DNA from: Rhizobiales bacterium NRL2
GTDB lineage: Bacteria; Pseudomonadota; Alphaproteobacteria; Minwuiales; Minwuiaceae
Reading direction: 5' to 3'
DNA: 64,000 nt
NCBI GenBank assembly: GCA_001664005.1
Contig: CP016093.1
Span: forward strand, 1,867,001-1,931,000
Shown piece by piece: positions 48,101-56,717 of the stretch. The translations under genes were made by a program, and so were the position numbers. The notes beneath the pieces were generated by a model that was given only the letters and a program-made list of their open reading frames with translations, made no database searches and was not told where the DNA came from. Each line of letters opens with the position of its first letter. Position 1 is the stretch's first letter.

Positions 48101-50466
48101 GCGGCGAGGCGATCCTGCAAGCGAGGGGGCTGCGCGCCGGCTACGGCCGGGTGCCGGTGCTGCACGGTATCGACCTCGACCTGGGCGAGGGCGAGATCGT
48201 CGGCGTGCTCGGCCACAACGGCATGGGCAAGACGACCCTGCTGAAGACGCTCTGCGGCATCATCCGGCCCACCGGCGGGCGGATCGATTTCGACGGCATG
48301 GACATCACCCGCGAGCCCGCACACGAGCGCAACCGCATGGGCATCGGCTACGTGCCTCAGGGACGGGGCATCTTTCCCATGCTTTCGGTGACCGACAATC
48401 TGCGCATGGGCATCGCCGCCCACCAGGCCGACGAGCACGAGGCCGTGCAGCGCATGGTCGCGGAGTTTCCTCGGCTGGAGCCGATGCTGGACCGCCGCGG
48501 CGGCGCGCTTTCCGGCGGCGAGCAGCAGATCCTCGCTCTGGCCCGCTGCCTGATCAGCGATCCCGTGGTCATCCTGCTGGACGAGCCGACCGAGGGCATC
48601 CAGCCGTCCATCGTCGACGACATCGGCGCCCTGCTGCAGAAGCTGCGCCGCGACCGCGGCATATCCATCATCCTGGTGGAGCAGAACCTGGAATTCATCA
48701 CCGAGCTTTCCGACCGGATCCTGCTGCTGCAGAAGGGTGTGGTGACCGGAGAGGTCTCGGCCGCCGCCAACGACCCCGAACTGATCGAAGAGTTCACCGG
48801 CTTCGGCGCCGGCCGTCAGCCCCGCGCCGCCACATCGGCCGGCAAGCGCCCGGCGACGACACCCGGACCGTCGGCGAAGGCAACGCGCCAGGCCGCCGAC
48901 ATGACACCGCACCAGCCAGCGCGTCCGACGCCCGTACAGGAGGCGATCTACATGACCGTGAAGCGACCCACCCTCTCCCAGATGCGCGCCATCGTGGAGG
49001 ACTTCGGCATGCACATGCCGGACGAACGCATCCGCGAGTTCATGGATCTGATGGAAGGCAACATGCAGGCCTATGATCTGATCGATTCCCTGCCTGACTA
49101 CCTGCCGCCTGTCGACTATCCGCGGACCGCCGGGTACCGCCCCGGCCCGGACGAGAATCCGATGAACGCCTGGTACGTGAAAACGGAGATCAAGGGCGCG
49201 CCGCGCGGGCCGCTGGCCGGCAGGACGGTCGCGCTGAAGGACAATGTCTGCCTGGCCGGCGTGCCGATGATGAACGGCGCCTCGACGCTGAAGGGCTACG
49301 TCCCCGATGTCGACGCCACCATCGTGACGCGGCTGCTGGATGCCGGCGCGACCATCGTGGGCAAGGCGCATTGCGAGTATTTCTGCCTCTCGGGCGGCAG
49401 CCACACCAACGCCACCGGGCCCGTGCACAACCCCCACAAGCGCGGCTTCTCGGCGGGCGGCTCCTCGTCCGGCTCCGGCGCGCTGGTCGGCGCGGGGGAG
49501 GTCGACATGGCGATCGGCGGCGACCAGGGCGGCTCCATCCGCATGCCGGCCAGCTTCTGCGGCTGCTACGGCATGAAGCCGACGCACGGGCTGGTGCCCT
49601 ATTCCGGGGTCATGCCGATCGAGAACACGATCGACCATACCGGCCCGATGACCCGGAGCGTCCACGACAACGCCCTGATGCTGGAAGTCATCGCCGGCGC
49701 GGACGGTCTTGACCCGCGCCAGTACGCACCGAAGACGGACAACTACACGGCGGCCGTGAACCGTGGCGTCGGCGGCCTGCGCATCGGCATGGTCAAGGAG
49801 GGCTTCGGCCGCGAGGAATCCGAACGCGACGTCGACGACGCCAACCGCGCGGCGGCCGAGCGTTTCCGCGAGATGGGCGCGACGGTCGACGAGGTCTCGA
49901 TCCCGATGCACAACATGGGCACCGCGATCTGGACGCCGATCGCGCTGGAGGGCCTGACCAACCAGATGATGAAGGGCAACGGCATGGGCACGGGCTGGGA
50001 GGGCCTCTATGTCACCAGCCTGCTCGACTTCCATTCCAACTGGCGCTCGCGCGCCGACGAGCTCTCCGACAGCCTGAAGATATCCATGATGGTCGGCGAG
50101 TACTTCCAGCGCCACTACCGGGGTCACTTCTACGCCAAGGCGCAGAACCTGGCGCGCAAGCTGCGCGAGGCCTACGACCAGATGCTCGGGGCCTACGATC
50201 TGCTGCTGATGCCGACCACGCCGATGAAGGCGCAGCCGATCCCGGCGCCCGACGCGCCGCTGTCCGAGTATCTGCAGCGCGCCTTCGAGATGCTGAACAA
50301 CACCGCGCCCTTCGACACCACCGGCCATCCGGCCATGGCCGTGCCCTGCGGCATGGGCGACGGGCTGCCGATCTCCCTGATGCTGGTCGGCAAGCACTAC
50401 GCCGAAAGCACCATCTACCAGGCCGCCGGCGCCTTCGAGAGGGCGGGCGACTGGCGCAAGATGTAG
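48097..50466 (+). CDS. ABC transporter ATPase (UrtE/LivF-like) fused to an amidase-signature enzyme
   Basis: One uninterrupted 789-residue frame. Residues 1-238 are a complete LivF/UrtE ATPase: Walker A GHNGMGKT (39-46), Q-loop YVPQGRGIFP, signature ALSGGEQQ (137-144), Walker B VILLDEPTEGIQP, and ILVEQNLEF. A linker of about 45 residues rich in Pro, Ala and Thr follows. From Met286 to the end is an amidase-signature hydrolase with the Ser-cisSer-Lys triad in place: Lys381 in VALKDNV, the cis-Ser in AGGSSSGSGA (about 456) and the nucleophile Ser480 in GDQGGSIRMP. Both halves look functional. A strong AGGAGG (48938-48943) lies eight bases before the Met286 codon, so free amidase may also be made. 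The rest of the operon transports the likely amide substrate; the acyl-CoA ligase starts 4 bp after the stop. Confidence 0.93.
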   Translation: MSGEAILQARGLRAGYGRVPVLHGIDLDLGEGEIVGVLGHNGMGKTTLLKTLCGIIRPTGGRIDFDGMDITREPAHERNRMGIGYVPQGRGIFPMLSVTDNLRMGIAAHQADEHEAVQRMVAEFPRLEPMLDRRGGALSGGEQQILALARCLISDPVVILLDEPTEGIQPSIVDDIGALLQKLRRDRGISIILVEQNLEFITELSDRILLLQKGVVTGEVSAAANDPELIEEFTGFGAGRQPRAATSAGKRPATTPGPSAKATRQAADMTPHQPARPTPVQEAIYMTVKRPTLSQMRAIVEDFGMHMPDERIREFMDLMEGNMQAYDLIDSLPDYLPPVDYPRTAGYRPGPDENPMNAWYVKTEIKGAPRGPLAGRTVALKDNVCLAGVPMMNGASTLKGYVPDVDATIVTRLLDAGATIVGKAHCEYFCLSGGSHTNATGPVHNPHKRGFSAGGSSSGSGALVGAGEVDMAIGGDQGGSIRMPASFCGCYGMKPTHGLVPYSGVMPIENTIDHTGPMTRSVHDNALMLEVIAGADGLDPRQYAPKTDNYTAAVNRGVGGLRIGMVKEGFGREESERDVDDANRAAAERFREMGATVDEVSIPMHNMGTAIWTPIALEGLTNQMMKGNGMGTGWEGLYVTSLLDFHSNWRSRADELSDSLKISMMVGEYFQRHYRGHFYAKAQNLARKLREAYDQMLGAYDLLLMPTTPMKAQPIPAPDAPLSEYLQRAFEMLNNTAPFDTTGHPAMAVPCGMGDGLPISLMLVGKHYAESTIYQAAGAFERAGDWRKM
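48938..48954 (+). promoter_or_regulatory. Internal ribosome binding site at the ATPase/amidase junction
   Basis: AGGAGG at 48938-48943, an eight-base spacer, then ATG at 48952, in frame inside the fusion gene and exactly at the amidase N-terminus. It is the best Shine-Dalgarno in the operon and is what an ancestral separate amidase gene would have. Confidence 0.65.
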
Positions 50467-50470
50467 CGCG

Positions 50471-52171
50471 ATGACCGCGCCTCCTGGCGGCAGATCCCAT
50501 GTGAAGGGGGCGAGCGTCCCGCCTCTGCGGCGGGAGACTGTGCCGGGATTTCTGGCGCGCGCCGTCCGCAAGTGGCCGGACCGGCCGGCGGCTGTCTTCG
50601 CCGCCGAGGGCGTGCGCTGGACCTGGGCCGAGTTCGCCGCCCGGGTCGACCGCTGCGCCGCCGGCCTGCTTTCTCTGGGACTCTACCGCGGCGACCGGGT
50701 CGGGATCTGGTCGCCCAACCGCTCCGAATGGCTGCTGGCGCAATTCGCCACGGCGCGGATCGGGCTGATCCTGGTCAACATCAACCCCGCCTACCGCCGC
50801 GCCGAGCTGGAATACGCCCTGAACAAGGTCGGCTGCGCGGCGCTGATCACCGCGGAGCGCTTCAAGAGCTCCGACTATGTCGGGATGCTGAACGACCTGG
50901 CGCCGGAGCTGGCGGACGCCGCGCCGGGCCGGTTGCGCGCCGAGCGGTTGCCGAAGCTGCGGACGGTGATCCATCTGGGCGCGGAGAAGCGGCCGGGCAT
51001 GTACGCATGGGCGGATGTGATGGCGCGGGGCCGGACCGCCTATCGCAGCCGACTGGACGGCCTGTGCGGCCGGCTGAAGGCGGAGGACGCGATCAACATC
51101 CAGTTCACTTCTGGCACCACCGGCGCGCCCAAGGGCGCGACGCTGACCCATCGCAACATCGTCAACAACGGCTGTTTCGTCGGCCGGGCGATGAACCTGA
51201 GCGAGCAGGACCGGCTCTGCATTCCGGTGCCGCTCTACCATTGCTTCGGCATGGTGCTGGGCAACCTGGCCTGTGTGGCGCATGGCGCCTGCATGGTGTT
51301 CCCCGGCGAGGGCTTCGAAGCCGGCCAGACCCTGAAGGCCCTGGAACGCGAGCGCTGCACCGCGGTCCATGGCGTGCCGACCATGTTCCTCGCCATGGTC
51401 GAGCATCCGGATTTCCGCCGCTTCGACCTGACCTCGCTGCGTACCGGCATCATGTCCGGCGCGCCCTGTCCGGCCAGTCTGATGGAGCGGGTCATGCGCG
51501 ACATGCACGCCGGTGAGATCACCATCGCCTATGGCATGACCGAAACCTCGCCGGTCTCCTTCCAGACGGCGATCACCGACCCCGTCCACCGCCGCGTCTC
51601 CACGGTCGGGCGCGTCCAGCCACATGCCGAGGTGAAGATCGTCGACGAAGCCGGTGAAACCGTGCCCGTGGGGCAGGAGGGCGAAATCTGCACGCGCGGC
51701 TATCTGGTCATGCAGGGTTACTGGGACGATCCCGAGCGGACGGCCGAGGCGATCGACGCCGGCGGCTGGATGCACACCGGCGATCTCGGCCGCTTCGACG
51801 ACGAGGGCTTCTGCAACATCATCGGCCGGGTGAAGGACATGGTTATCCGCGGCGGCGAGAACATCTACCCCGCCGAGATCGAGGAATTCCTGCGCGGCCA
51901 TCCCGACATCGCCGATGCGCAGGTCTTTGGCGTGCCCGACGAACGCTTCGGCGAGGAGCTCTGTGCCTGGATCGTGGCGCGGGCCAGCGCGAAGGTCACT
52001 GTCGAAAGTGTCCGCGCGTTCTGCGAAGAGCAGATCGCCCACTACAAGATTCCGCGCTACGTGAAGTCGGTGACCGAGTTCCCCATGACGGTGACCGGCA
52101 AGGCCCGCAAGATCGAGATGCGCCAGGCGATGATGGCCGAACTGGGAGTGAAGGAGGCGAGGACCGCGTGA
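50471..52171 (+). CDS. AMP-binding acyl-CoA synthetase (fatty-acid CoA ligase family)
   Basis: A 566-residue ANL-superfamily ligase. The phosphate loop is FTSGTTGAPKGATLTH (about 215-230), the A5 motif is AYGMTETSP (about 352), the Asp hinge region is MHTGDLGRFDDEG (about 435), and the C-terminal catalytic Lys is in MTVTGKARKIEMR near the end. It activates a carboxylic acid with ATP and CoA. Starting 4 bp after the amidase, it could activate the acid freed by amide hydrolysis, which would explain the operon as import, hydrolysis and activation. The nearest relatives by motif are medium-chain ligases; the real substrate is unknown. Confidence 0.92.
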   Translation: MTAPPGGRSHVKGASVPPLRRETVPGFLARAVRKWPDRPAAVFAAEGVRWTWAEFAARVDRCAAGLLSLGLYRGDRVGIWSPNRSEWLLAQFATARIGLILVNINPAYRRAELEYALNKVGCAALITAERFKSSDYVGMLNDLAPELADAAPGRLRAERLPKLRTVIHLGAEKRPGMYAWADVMARGRTAYRSRLDGLCGRLKAEDAINIQFTSGTTGAPKGATLTHRNIVNNGCFVGRAMNLSEQDRLCIPVPLYHCFGMVLGNLACVAHGACMVFPGEGFEAGQTLKALERERCTAVHGVPTMFLAMVEHPDFRRFDLTSLRTGIMSGAPCPASLMERVMRDMHAGEITIAYGMTETSPVSFQTAITDPVHRRVSTVGRVQPHAEVKIVDEAGETVPVGQEGEICTRGYLVMQGYWDDPERTAEAIDAGGWMHTGDLGRFDDEGFCNIIGRVKDMVIRGGENIYPAEIEEFLRGHPDIADAQVFGVPDERFGEELCAWIVARASAKVTVESVRAFCEEQIAHYKIPRYVKSVTEFPMTVTGKARKIEMRQAMMAELGVKEARTA

Positions 52172-52258
52172 GATGACAGGTGTGCGACGAATGTCACTTG
52201 CGCGGCGTTGGCCGTCGCGGCGTGATTCTGGTCAGGGCGTGCGGCAAGGGGGCAAGCC

Positions 52259-52903
52259 ATGACCAATCCCTTCTCCAGGGTCCGCTATCAGGATCACATG
52301 CTGCTGGGCCGGCTGCTGAACGGCAACCGCCGCGGCGAGGGCAACAACTACATCGTCCTTCGCGACTATTCTGTCCGCTACTGGCGCAAGACCGACGACC
52401 AGGCCGGCCCGGGCACCGTGGTGACGGTGCCGGCGGGCATGCTGACCGACCTCGCCAGCGTGCCGCCGATCGCGCGCAGCTTCCTTTCGGTGACAGGGCG
52501 CCACACCGAAGCCTCGATCGTCCACGACTACTGCTATCTCTACCAGAAGGGCGATCCGGAGCCGCATTGCGGCCTGGACCGCGACGAGGCCGACTTCCTG
52601 TTCCTGCAGTTGATGCGGGAGGCCAATGTCAGCCCGCCGGACCGCGACAAGGCATTCCTCGCCGTGCGGGCCGCGGGCAAGGGGGTCTACGAGGACCGCA
52701 ACGACATCCGCAATGTCCGCGAGAGCCATCCCCGGCCGGAACTGGAGGAGGAGCGGCTGCGCATGTTCGAGCAGTGGGGTCCGCTGCTGGACCAGATCGC
52801 CGGCACCGACTGGGCGGAGCGGAAGGGCGCGCTACCGGGCCAGGCGCCCCATTCCGAGGTCATCGACGACGTGGCCGTCTTCGAACCCGAGATTCCCAAC
52901 TAG
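52259..52903 (+). CDS. DUF1353-family protein
   Basis: A 214-residue protein. The DUF1353 core shows VTVPAGMLTDLASVPPIARS (about 56-75) and EASIVHDYCYLYQKGDP, with Asp and His residues arranged as in a small hydrolase or phage-tail-associated domain, then a helical tail. The family occurs in phages and free-standing in alphaproteobacteria; biochemical function is unknown to me. No phage genes are nearby. The ATG at 52259 is preceded by a GGGGG tract. It converges with the acyl-CoA dehydrogenase gene. Confidence 0.75.
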   Translation: MTNPFSRVRYQDHMLLGRLLNGNRRGEGNNYIVLRDYSVRYWRKTDDQAGPGTVVTVPAGMLTDLASVPPIARSFLSVTGRHTEASIVHDYCYLYQKGDPEPHCGLDRDEADFLFLQLMREANVSPPDRDKAFLAVRAAGKGVYEDRNDIRNVRESHPRPELEEERLRMFEQWGPLLDQIAGTDWAERKGALPGQAPHSEVIDDVAVFEPEIPN

Positions 52904-52951
52904 GGAAGCCGGCTTTCGCCGTCGGAAACCGGACTTCAGGTGCTCTGGACG

Positions 52952-54199
52952 TCAGTCCTTGCCGCTGGTGGGGATCTCGTTGAAGGCGACGTCCTTGTCG
53001 ACGCGGATGTCGCCGGGCAGGCCCAGCACCCGTTCGCCGATGATGTTGCGCAGGATCTCGTCGGAGCCGCCCTCGATGCGGGTCGCGGGTGAGCGTAGCA
53101 GCATGGCCTGGAAGCGGCCCCTGGCCTCGGCGTCGTCGCCCGTCATCACGCCGGCCTGGCCCTGGACGTCGAGCGCGAACATTGCGAGTTCCTGCATCAT
53201 CGAGCCGGCGACCAGCTTGCCGATGGAGTTCTCCGGCCCGGGCGTCTCGCCCTTGGACAGCGCGCTGATCGCCCGCATGCCGGTGTATTTCAGGCCCGAG
53301 GCGCGGACCGCGAAGTTCGCCAGCCGCGAGCGGACCGCGGGGTCGTCCACCGCCGGCCGGCCGTCGATCTCCGCGTTCATGCAGAAATCGAACATCTCGG
53401 GAAAGCCCGTGGGCATGCCCGACCCGATGGACAGCCGCTCGTTCATCAGCGTCGTCAGCGAAACGCGCCAGCCTTCGCCGACCCGGCCGAGCCGCTGGCT
53501 GTCGGGGATGCGCACGTCGGTGAAGAAGACCTCGTTGAAATTGGCGTCGCCGTTGGCCTGCCTGATCGGCCGGACCTCGACGCCCTCCGAGCGCATGTCC
53601 AGGAAGAACATTGTCAGGCCCTTGTGCTTGGCCACGTTCGGGTCGGTGCGCGCGATGAGCAGGCCGTACTGGGCGCGGTGCGCGCCGGAGGTCCAGATCT
53701 TCTGGCCGTTGACGATCCAGTCGCCATTGTCCTGCTGCTCGGCGCGGGTGCGGATGCCGGCCAGGTCGGAGCCGGCCGCGGGTTCGGAGAAGAGCTGGCA
53801 CCAGATTTCCTCGCCCGAGGCCAGCGGCGGCAGCATCCGCCGCTTCGTCTCTTCGTCCGCCCACTCCATGACGGTGGGGCCACACATGCCCTGACCGATC
53901 AGGAAGGGGCTGGAGAGCTTGGCGTAGACGCCTTCCTCCTGGCCCCAGATGACGCGCTGGATCGGAGTCGCCGCCGCGCCGCCATACTCCTTCGGCCAGT
54001 GCAGGCAGGCCCAGCCGGCATCGTACTTCTTCTTCTGCCATTCCCGGGAGGCGACCAGCGGGTCCATCGACGTGATGCCGCTGGTGGCGAAGCCGGCCTG
54101 CTTCAGTTCGGGCTCCAGGTGCTTCGGCGCATTGGCCGCAATCCAGGCCCGGGCGGTCTTGCGGAACTCGGCCTCTTCCGGGGTATCGTCGAAATCCAT
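52952..54199 (-). CDS. Acyl-CoA dehydrogenase, large subunit-like (heterodimer type)
   Basis: A 415-residue FAD-dependent dehydrogenase. Family signatures are CQLFSEPAAGSDLAGIRTRA (about 135) for FAD/substrate binding, WIVNGQKIWTSGAHRAQYGL, and a C-terminal RIEGGSDEILRNIIGERVLG. It introduces the alpha-beta double bond in an acyl-CoA and passes electrons to ETF. It is paired with a second, shorter dehydrogenase gene 14 bp upstream, as for the PimC/PimD-type and steroid-degrading FadE heterodimers, in which only one subunit is catalytic. The ATG follows GGGAGAAACG. Confidence 0.92.
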   Translation of the reverse strand: MDFDDTPEEAEFRKTARAWIAANAPKHLEPELKQAGFATSGITSMDPLVASREWQKKKYDAGWACLHWPKEYGGAAATPIQRVIWGQEEGVYAKLSSPFLIGQGMCGPTVMEWADEETKRRMLPPLASGEEIWCQLFSEPAAGSDLAGIRTRAEQQDNGDWIVNGQKIWTSGAHRAQYGLLIARTDPNVAKHKGLTMFFLDMRSEGVEVRPIRQANGDANFNEVFFTDVRIPDSQRLGRVGEGWRVSLTTLMNERLSIGSGMPTGFPEMFDFCMNAEIDGRPAVDDPAVRSRLANFAVRASGLKYTGMRAISALSKGETPGPENSIGKLVAGSMMQELAMFALDVQGQAGVMTGDDAEARGRFQAMLLRSPATRIEGGSDEILRNIIGERVLGLPGDIRVDKDVAFNEIPTSGKD

Positions 54200-54213
54200 C
54201 TTCGTTTCTCCCT

Positions 54214-55332
54214 TCAGGCGGCGGAAGCGTTGGCGTTGCGCATTTGCTCGATCAGCCGGTCTTCCCAGGCCGACAGCGGCCCGAGAGCCAGGGCTAGTCC
54301 GTTGGCGCGGCGATAGTGCAGATGGCAGTCGAAGGCCCAGGTGAAACCCATGCCGCCATGAACCTGGATGTTGTTCTTCGCGCAGTGCTGATAGGCCTGC
54401 GTCGCCGAAACCCGCGCCGTGGCCGCGGCGACGGGGGTCTCCGCCGCGCCGTTCGAGATCGCCCAGGCGCCGTAATAGGCGTTGGAGCGCGCCAGCGTCG
54501 CCGAGACATACATGTCCGCCAGCATGTGCTTGATCGCTTGGAAGGAGCCGATCTGCCGCCCGAAGGCCATGCGCTCCCTGGCATATTCCGTCGCGGTCTC
54601 CAGCGCCCGGTCGGCGCCGCCGATCTGTTCGAATGCCAGCAGCACCGCGGCCCTGTCGAGCACGGTCTCGACCGTCCGCGCGCCGTCGGCGCCGTCGCCC
54701 AAGGGTTCCGACGGTGCGTTCTCGAAGGTGATGCGGGCCTGTTTGCGGGCGGGATCGATGCTGTCCACGGTGTCCACTCTCACACCCTCGGCATTCAGTT
54801 CGACGAGACGCAGCGACAGCCCGTCGGCGTTCCGCACGCTGACAATGGCGAAATCGGCGGCGCCGGCATCGGCGACCGGCGCCTTGACGCCGCTGACGCG
54901 GCCGTCGGTGGCCGTGGTGGCGATGTTCCGGACGGTGGTGCGCCCCGGCGCTTCGCCATGGGCGAAGCAGCCGATCGCCTCGCCGGCGGCCAGCTTCGGC
55001 AGCCAGTGGCGCTTCTGCGCCTCGCTGCCGGCGGTCATGATGAAGTCCGCGGCGAGATAGATCGACGAGGCCACGGGCACGGGCGCCAGCGCCCGGCCCA
55101 GTTCCTCCGCCACCACGCAGAGCTCCAGAGGGCCCTGGCCTGCGCCGCCGAACTCTTCGGGGATCGCCGCGCCGAGCACACCCAGTTCGGCCAGTCCTGT
55201 ATAGACCTGGGCGTCGTGGGTCAGGTCGCTCTCCAGCACCGCGCGCACGGCGCTGGACGGACAGCGGTCGGTCAGGAAGCGCCGCACATGGTCGCGCAGC
55301 ATCTTCTGGTCATCTGAGAAATCGAGGTTCAA
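54214..55332 (-). CDS. Acyl-CoA dehydrogenase, small subunit-like (heterodimer type)
   Basis: A 372-residue dehydrogenase beginning LNLDFSDDQKMLRDHVRRFL from a TTG at 55332 that has GGGGAG five bases upstream; earlier start codons have no such site and add non-family residues. It contains LGAAIPEEFGGAGQGPLELC and RMAFGRQIGSFQAIKHMLAD, and a VHGGMGFTWAFDCHLHYRRA end, as in PimD-like subunits. The FAD-contact GxSxxxS-like segment is weak, consistent with the accessory half of a heterodimer. It is first in a two-gene operon. Confidence 0.9.
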   Translation of the reverse strand: MNLDFSDDQKMLRDHVRRFLTDRCPSSAVRAVLESDLTHDAQVYTGLAELGVLGAAIPEEFGGAGQGPLELCVVAEELGRALAPVPVASSIYLAADFIMTAGSEAQKRHWLPKLAAGEAIGCFAHGEAPGRTTVRNIATTATDGRVSGVKAPVADAGAADFAIVSVRNADGLSLRLVELNAEGVRVDTVDSIDPARKQARITFENAPSEPLGDGADGARTVETVLDRAAVLLAFEQIGGADRALETATEYARERMAFGRQIGSFQAIKHMLADMYVSATLARSNAYYGAWAISNGAAETPVAAATARVSATQAYQHCAKNNIQVHGGMGFTWAFDCHLHYRRANGLALALGPLSAWEDRLIEQMRNANASAA

Positions 55333-55492
55333 CGCGCTCCCCTTTTGCGTGCGATCGGCGACCGGAGGCCGACATTCGAATAGCTTGCCATGCACCGGGA
55401 GGCAATGCGGCAGCGACAAGCGGTCGTGCCGCCGGCCACCGAAAGGTCACCGGCTACCACTTGATGGCGGGCGCAACCGGCGACACAGATAG

Positions 55493-56602
55493 ATGATGGA
55501 TCAGACAGCGAACTACATCCAGGCGAGGTTCGCGCGGCCGGCCCTCGCCTCCGTGCTCATTGCAGGTCTCGCTCTGGGCGGCTGCGAGAGTATCGTCGAC
55601 GACGTCAGGGATCTTGCCGGCGGCAGTGATACGGCTGACGCGGCGCATCAGCAAGCGGACCAAACCCGTATCGCCCAGGCGCAATCGCATTTCGACAATG
55701 GCCGGCCGGAGCAGGGCGTAGCGCTGTTGCGCCCGCTTGCTGACGAAGGCGACGCGGAAGCCCGTTTCCTGCTGGGCCTTGCCTACAGCGACGGGCGAGG
55801 GGTGCCGAGAGACCTGGCGCGGGCATTGAGTCTGTTCGAGGCCGCCGCTGCCGACGGTCATGCCGATGCCGCCTTTCTGGCGGGACTGGCGCATCATCGC
55901 GGCAGGGGCGCGGCGGCAAACCAGACGGAAGCCGTCCGCTACATGCGCCAGGCGGCGGAAGCCGGCCATGCGGCGGCGCGGTACCGGATGGGCCTGTTCC
56001 ATCAGACCGGGGCAAGCGTGACCAGGGACCCTGAAAGCGCCGCCGGATGGTTCCGGCTGTCGGCCCGGCAGGGATTCCCCGAGGCCGCGGCCGCCATTGC
56101 ACAGGCCTACGAGAACGGCGTCGGGGTCGAGAAGAATCTGCCCTGGGCGATGCGCTGGCACGAGCGTGCCGCCGAATACGGCGTTGCCCGATCCCAGTTC
56201 AAGTTCGGCGTCCTGATCGCCGCCGGCCGCGGCATGCCGGCGGATCCGGAAACCGGCCTCAAATGGCTGATCCTGGCGGAGGGGAAGGGCGTCGCGGAGG
56301 CCCCGCCGGTGGTCGACGCCGTGGAGGCGCGGCTTTCGCCGGCCGCGGTGAGGCGTGCTGAGATGGCTGCGCGCGCGTGGCGGCCACGGCCCGCCGGGGA
56401 GGTCGAGCCGGTGGATCCGGCGACCGTGCGTTATGTCCAGGCGATGTTGAACAGGCTCGGGTTCGACGCCGGAGCCGTCGACGGTCTGGACGGGCCCCGC
56501 ACGCGCGCTGCGGTTCGCGCGTTCCGTCAGAGCCGGGCGCTCGGCGGTGGCGCCGGGATCGACGAGCCTGTGCTTCGAGCGCTCCGCCAGGAAACCGCCT
56601 GA
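55493..56602 (+). CDS. Sel1-repeat lipoprotein with C-terminal peptidoglycan-binding domain
   Basis: A 369-residue lipoprotein. The signal ends LIAGLALGGC with the lipidated Cys at 31. Five or six Sel1-like repeats follow (about 68-280; for example ARFLLGLAYSDGRGVPRDLA and AQAYENGVGVEKNLPWAMRW). The C-terminal 65 residues form a PG_binding_1 domain (VRYVQAMLNRLGFDAGAVDG, then GPRTRAAVRAFRQSR). It should sit in the periplasm, tethered by lipid and peptidoglycan, as an envelope-stress or cell-wall adaptor. ATGs at 55493 and 55496 are both possible. A hairpin terminator follows. Confidence 0.85.
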   Translation: MMDQTANYIQARFARPALASVLIAGLALGGCESIVDDVRDLAGGSDTADAAHQQADQTRIAQAQSHFDNGRPEQGVALLRPLADEGDAEARFLLGLAYSDGRGVPRDLARALSLFEAAAADGHADAAFLAGLAHHRGRGAAANQTEAVRYMRQAAEAGHAAARYRMGLFHQTGASVTRDPESAAGWFRLSARQGFPEAAAAIAQAYENGVGVEKNLPWAMRWHERAAEYGVARSQFKFGVLIAAGRGMPADPETGLKWLILAEGKGVAEAPPVVDAVEARLSPAAVRRAEMAARAWRPRPAGEVEPVDPATVRYVQAMLNRLGFDAGAVDGLDGPRTRAAVRAFRQSRALGGGAGIDEPVLRALRQETA

Positions 56603-56629
56603 CCGCCTCACCCACCCGAGCGAAAAGAA

Positions 56630-56657
56630 GGACGCCGGACCTCGCGGTCCGGCGTCC
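56630..56657. terminator. Strong hairpin between convergent genes
   Basis: A perfect 12-bp stem GGACGCCGGACC / GGTCCGGCGTCC with a TCGC tetraloop, preceded by an A-rich run (AAAAGAAG) and followed by CCTTCT. It lies between convergent genes ending at 56602 and 56718 and can serve both. Confidence 0.7.
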
Positions 56658-56717
56658 CCTTCTGTCCAGGCCGCTGCGGACCGGCCCCTGAAGACCGGTC
56701 CGTCCGACGGAACGCGA

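Noticed and set aside
48076-50571. 831-codon minus-strand frame opposite the ATPase-amidase gene
   Set aside because: It is rich in His, Arg and Ala without domains, which is the usual shadow of a high-GC3 gene on the other strand.
50012-52042. 676-codon minus-strand frame opposite the acyl-CoA ligase
   Set aside because: It is a GC-skew shadow; the plus strand carries an unmistakable ligase with all motifs.
52259-52903. Phage remnant based on the DUF1353 protein
   Set aside because: The family also occurs free-standing in alphaproteobacteria, and the neighbours are ordinary metabolic genes.
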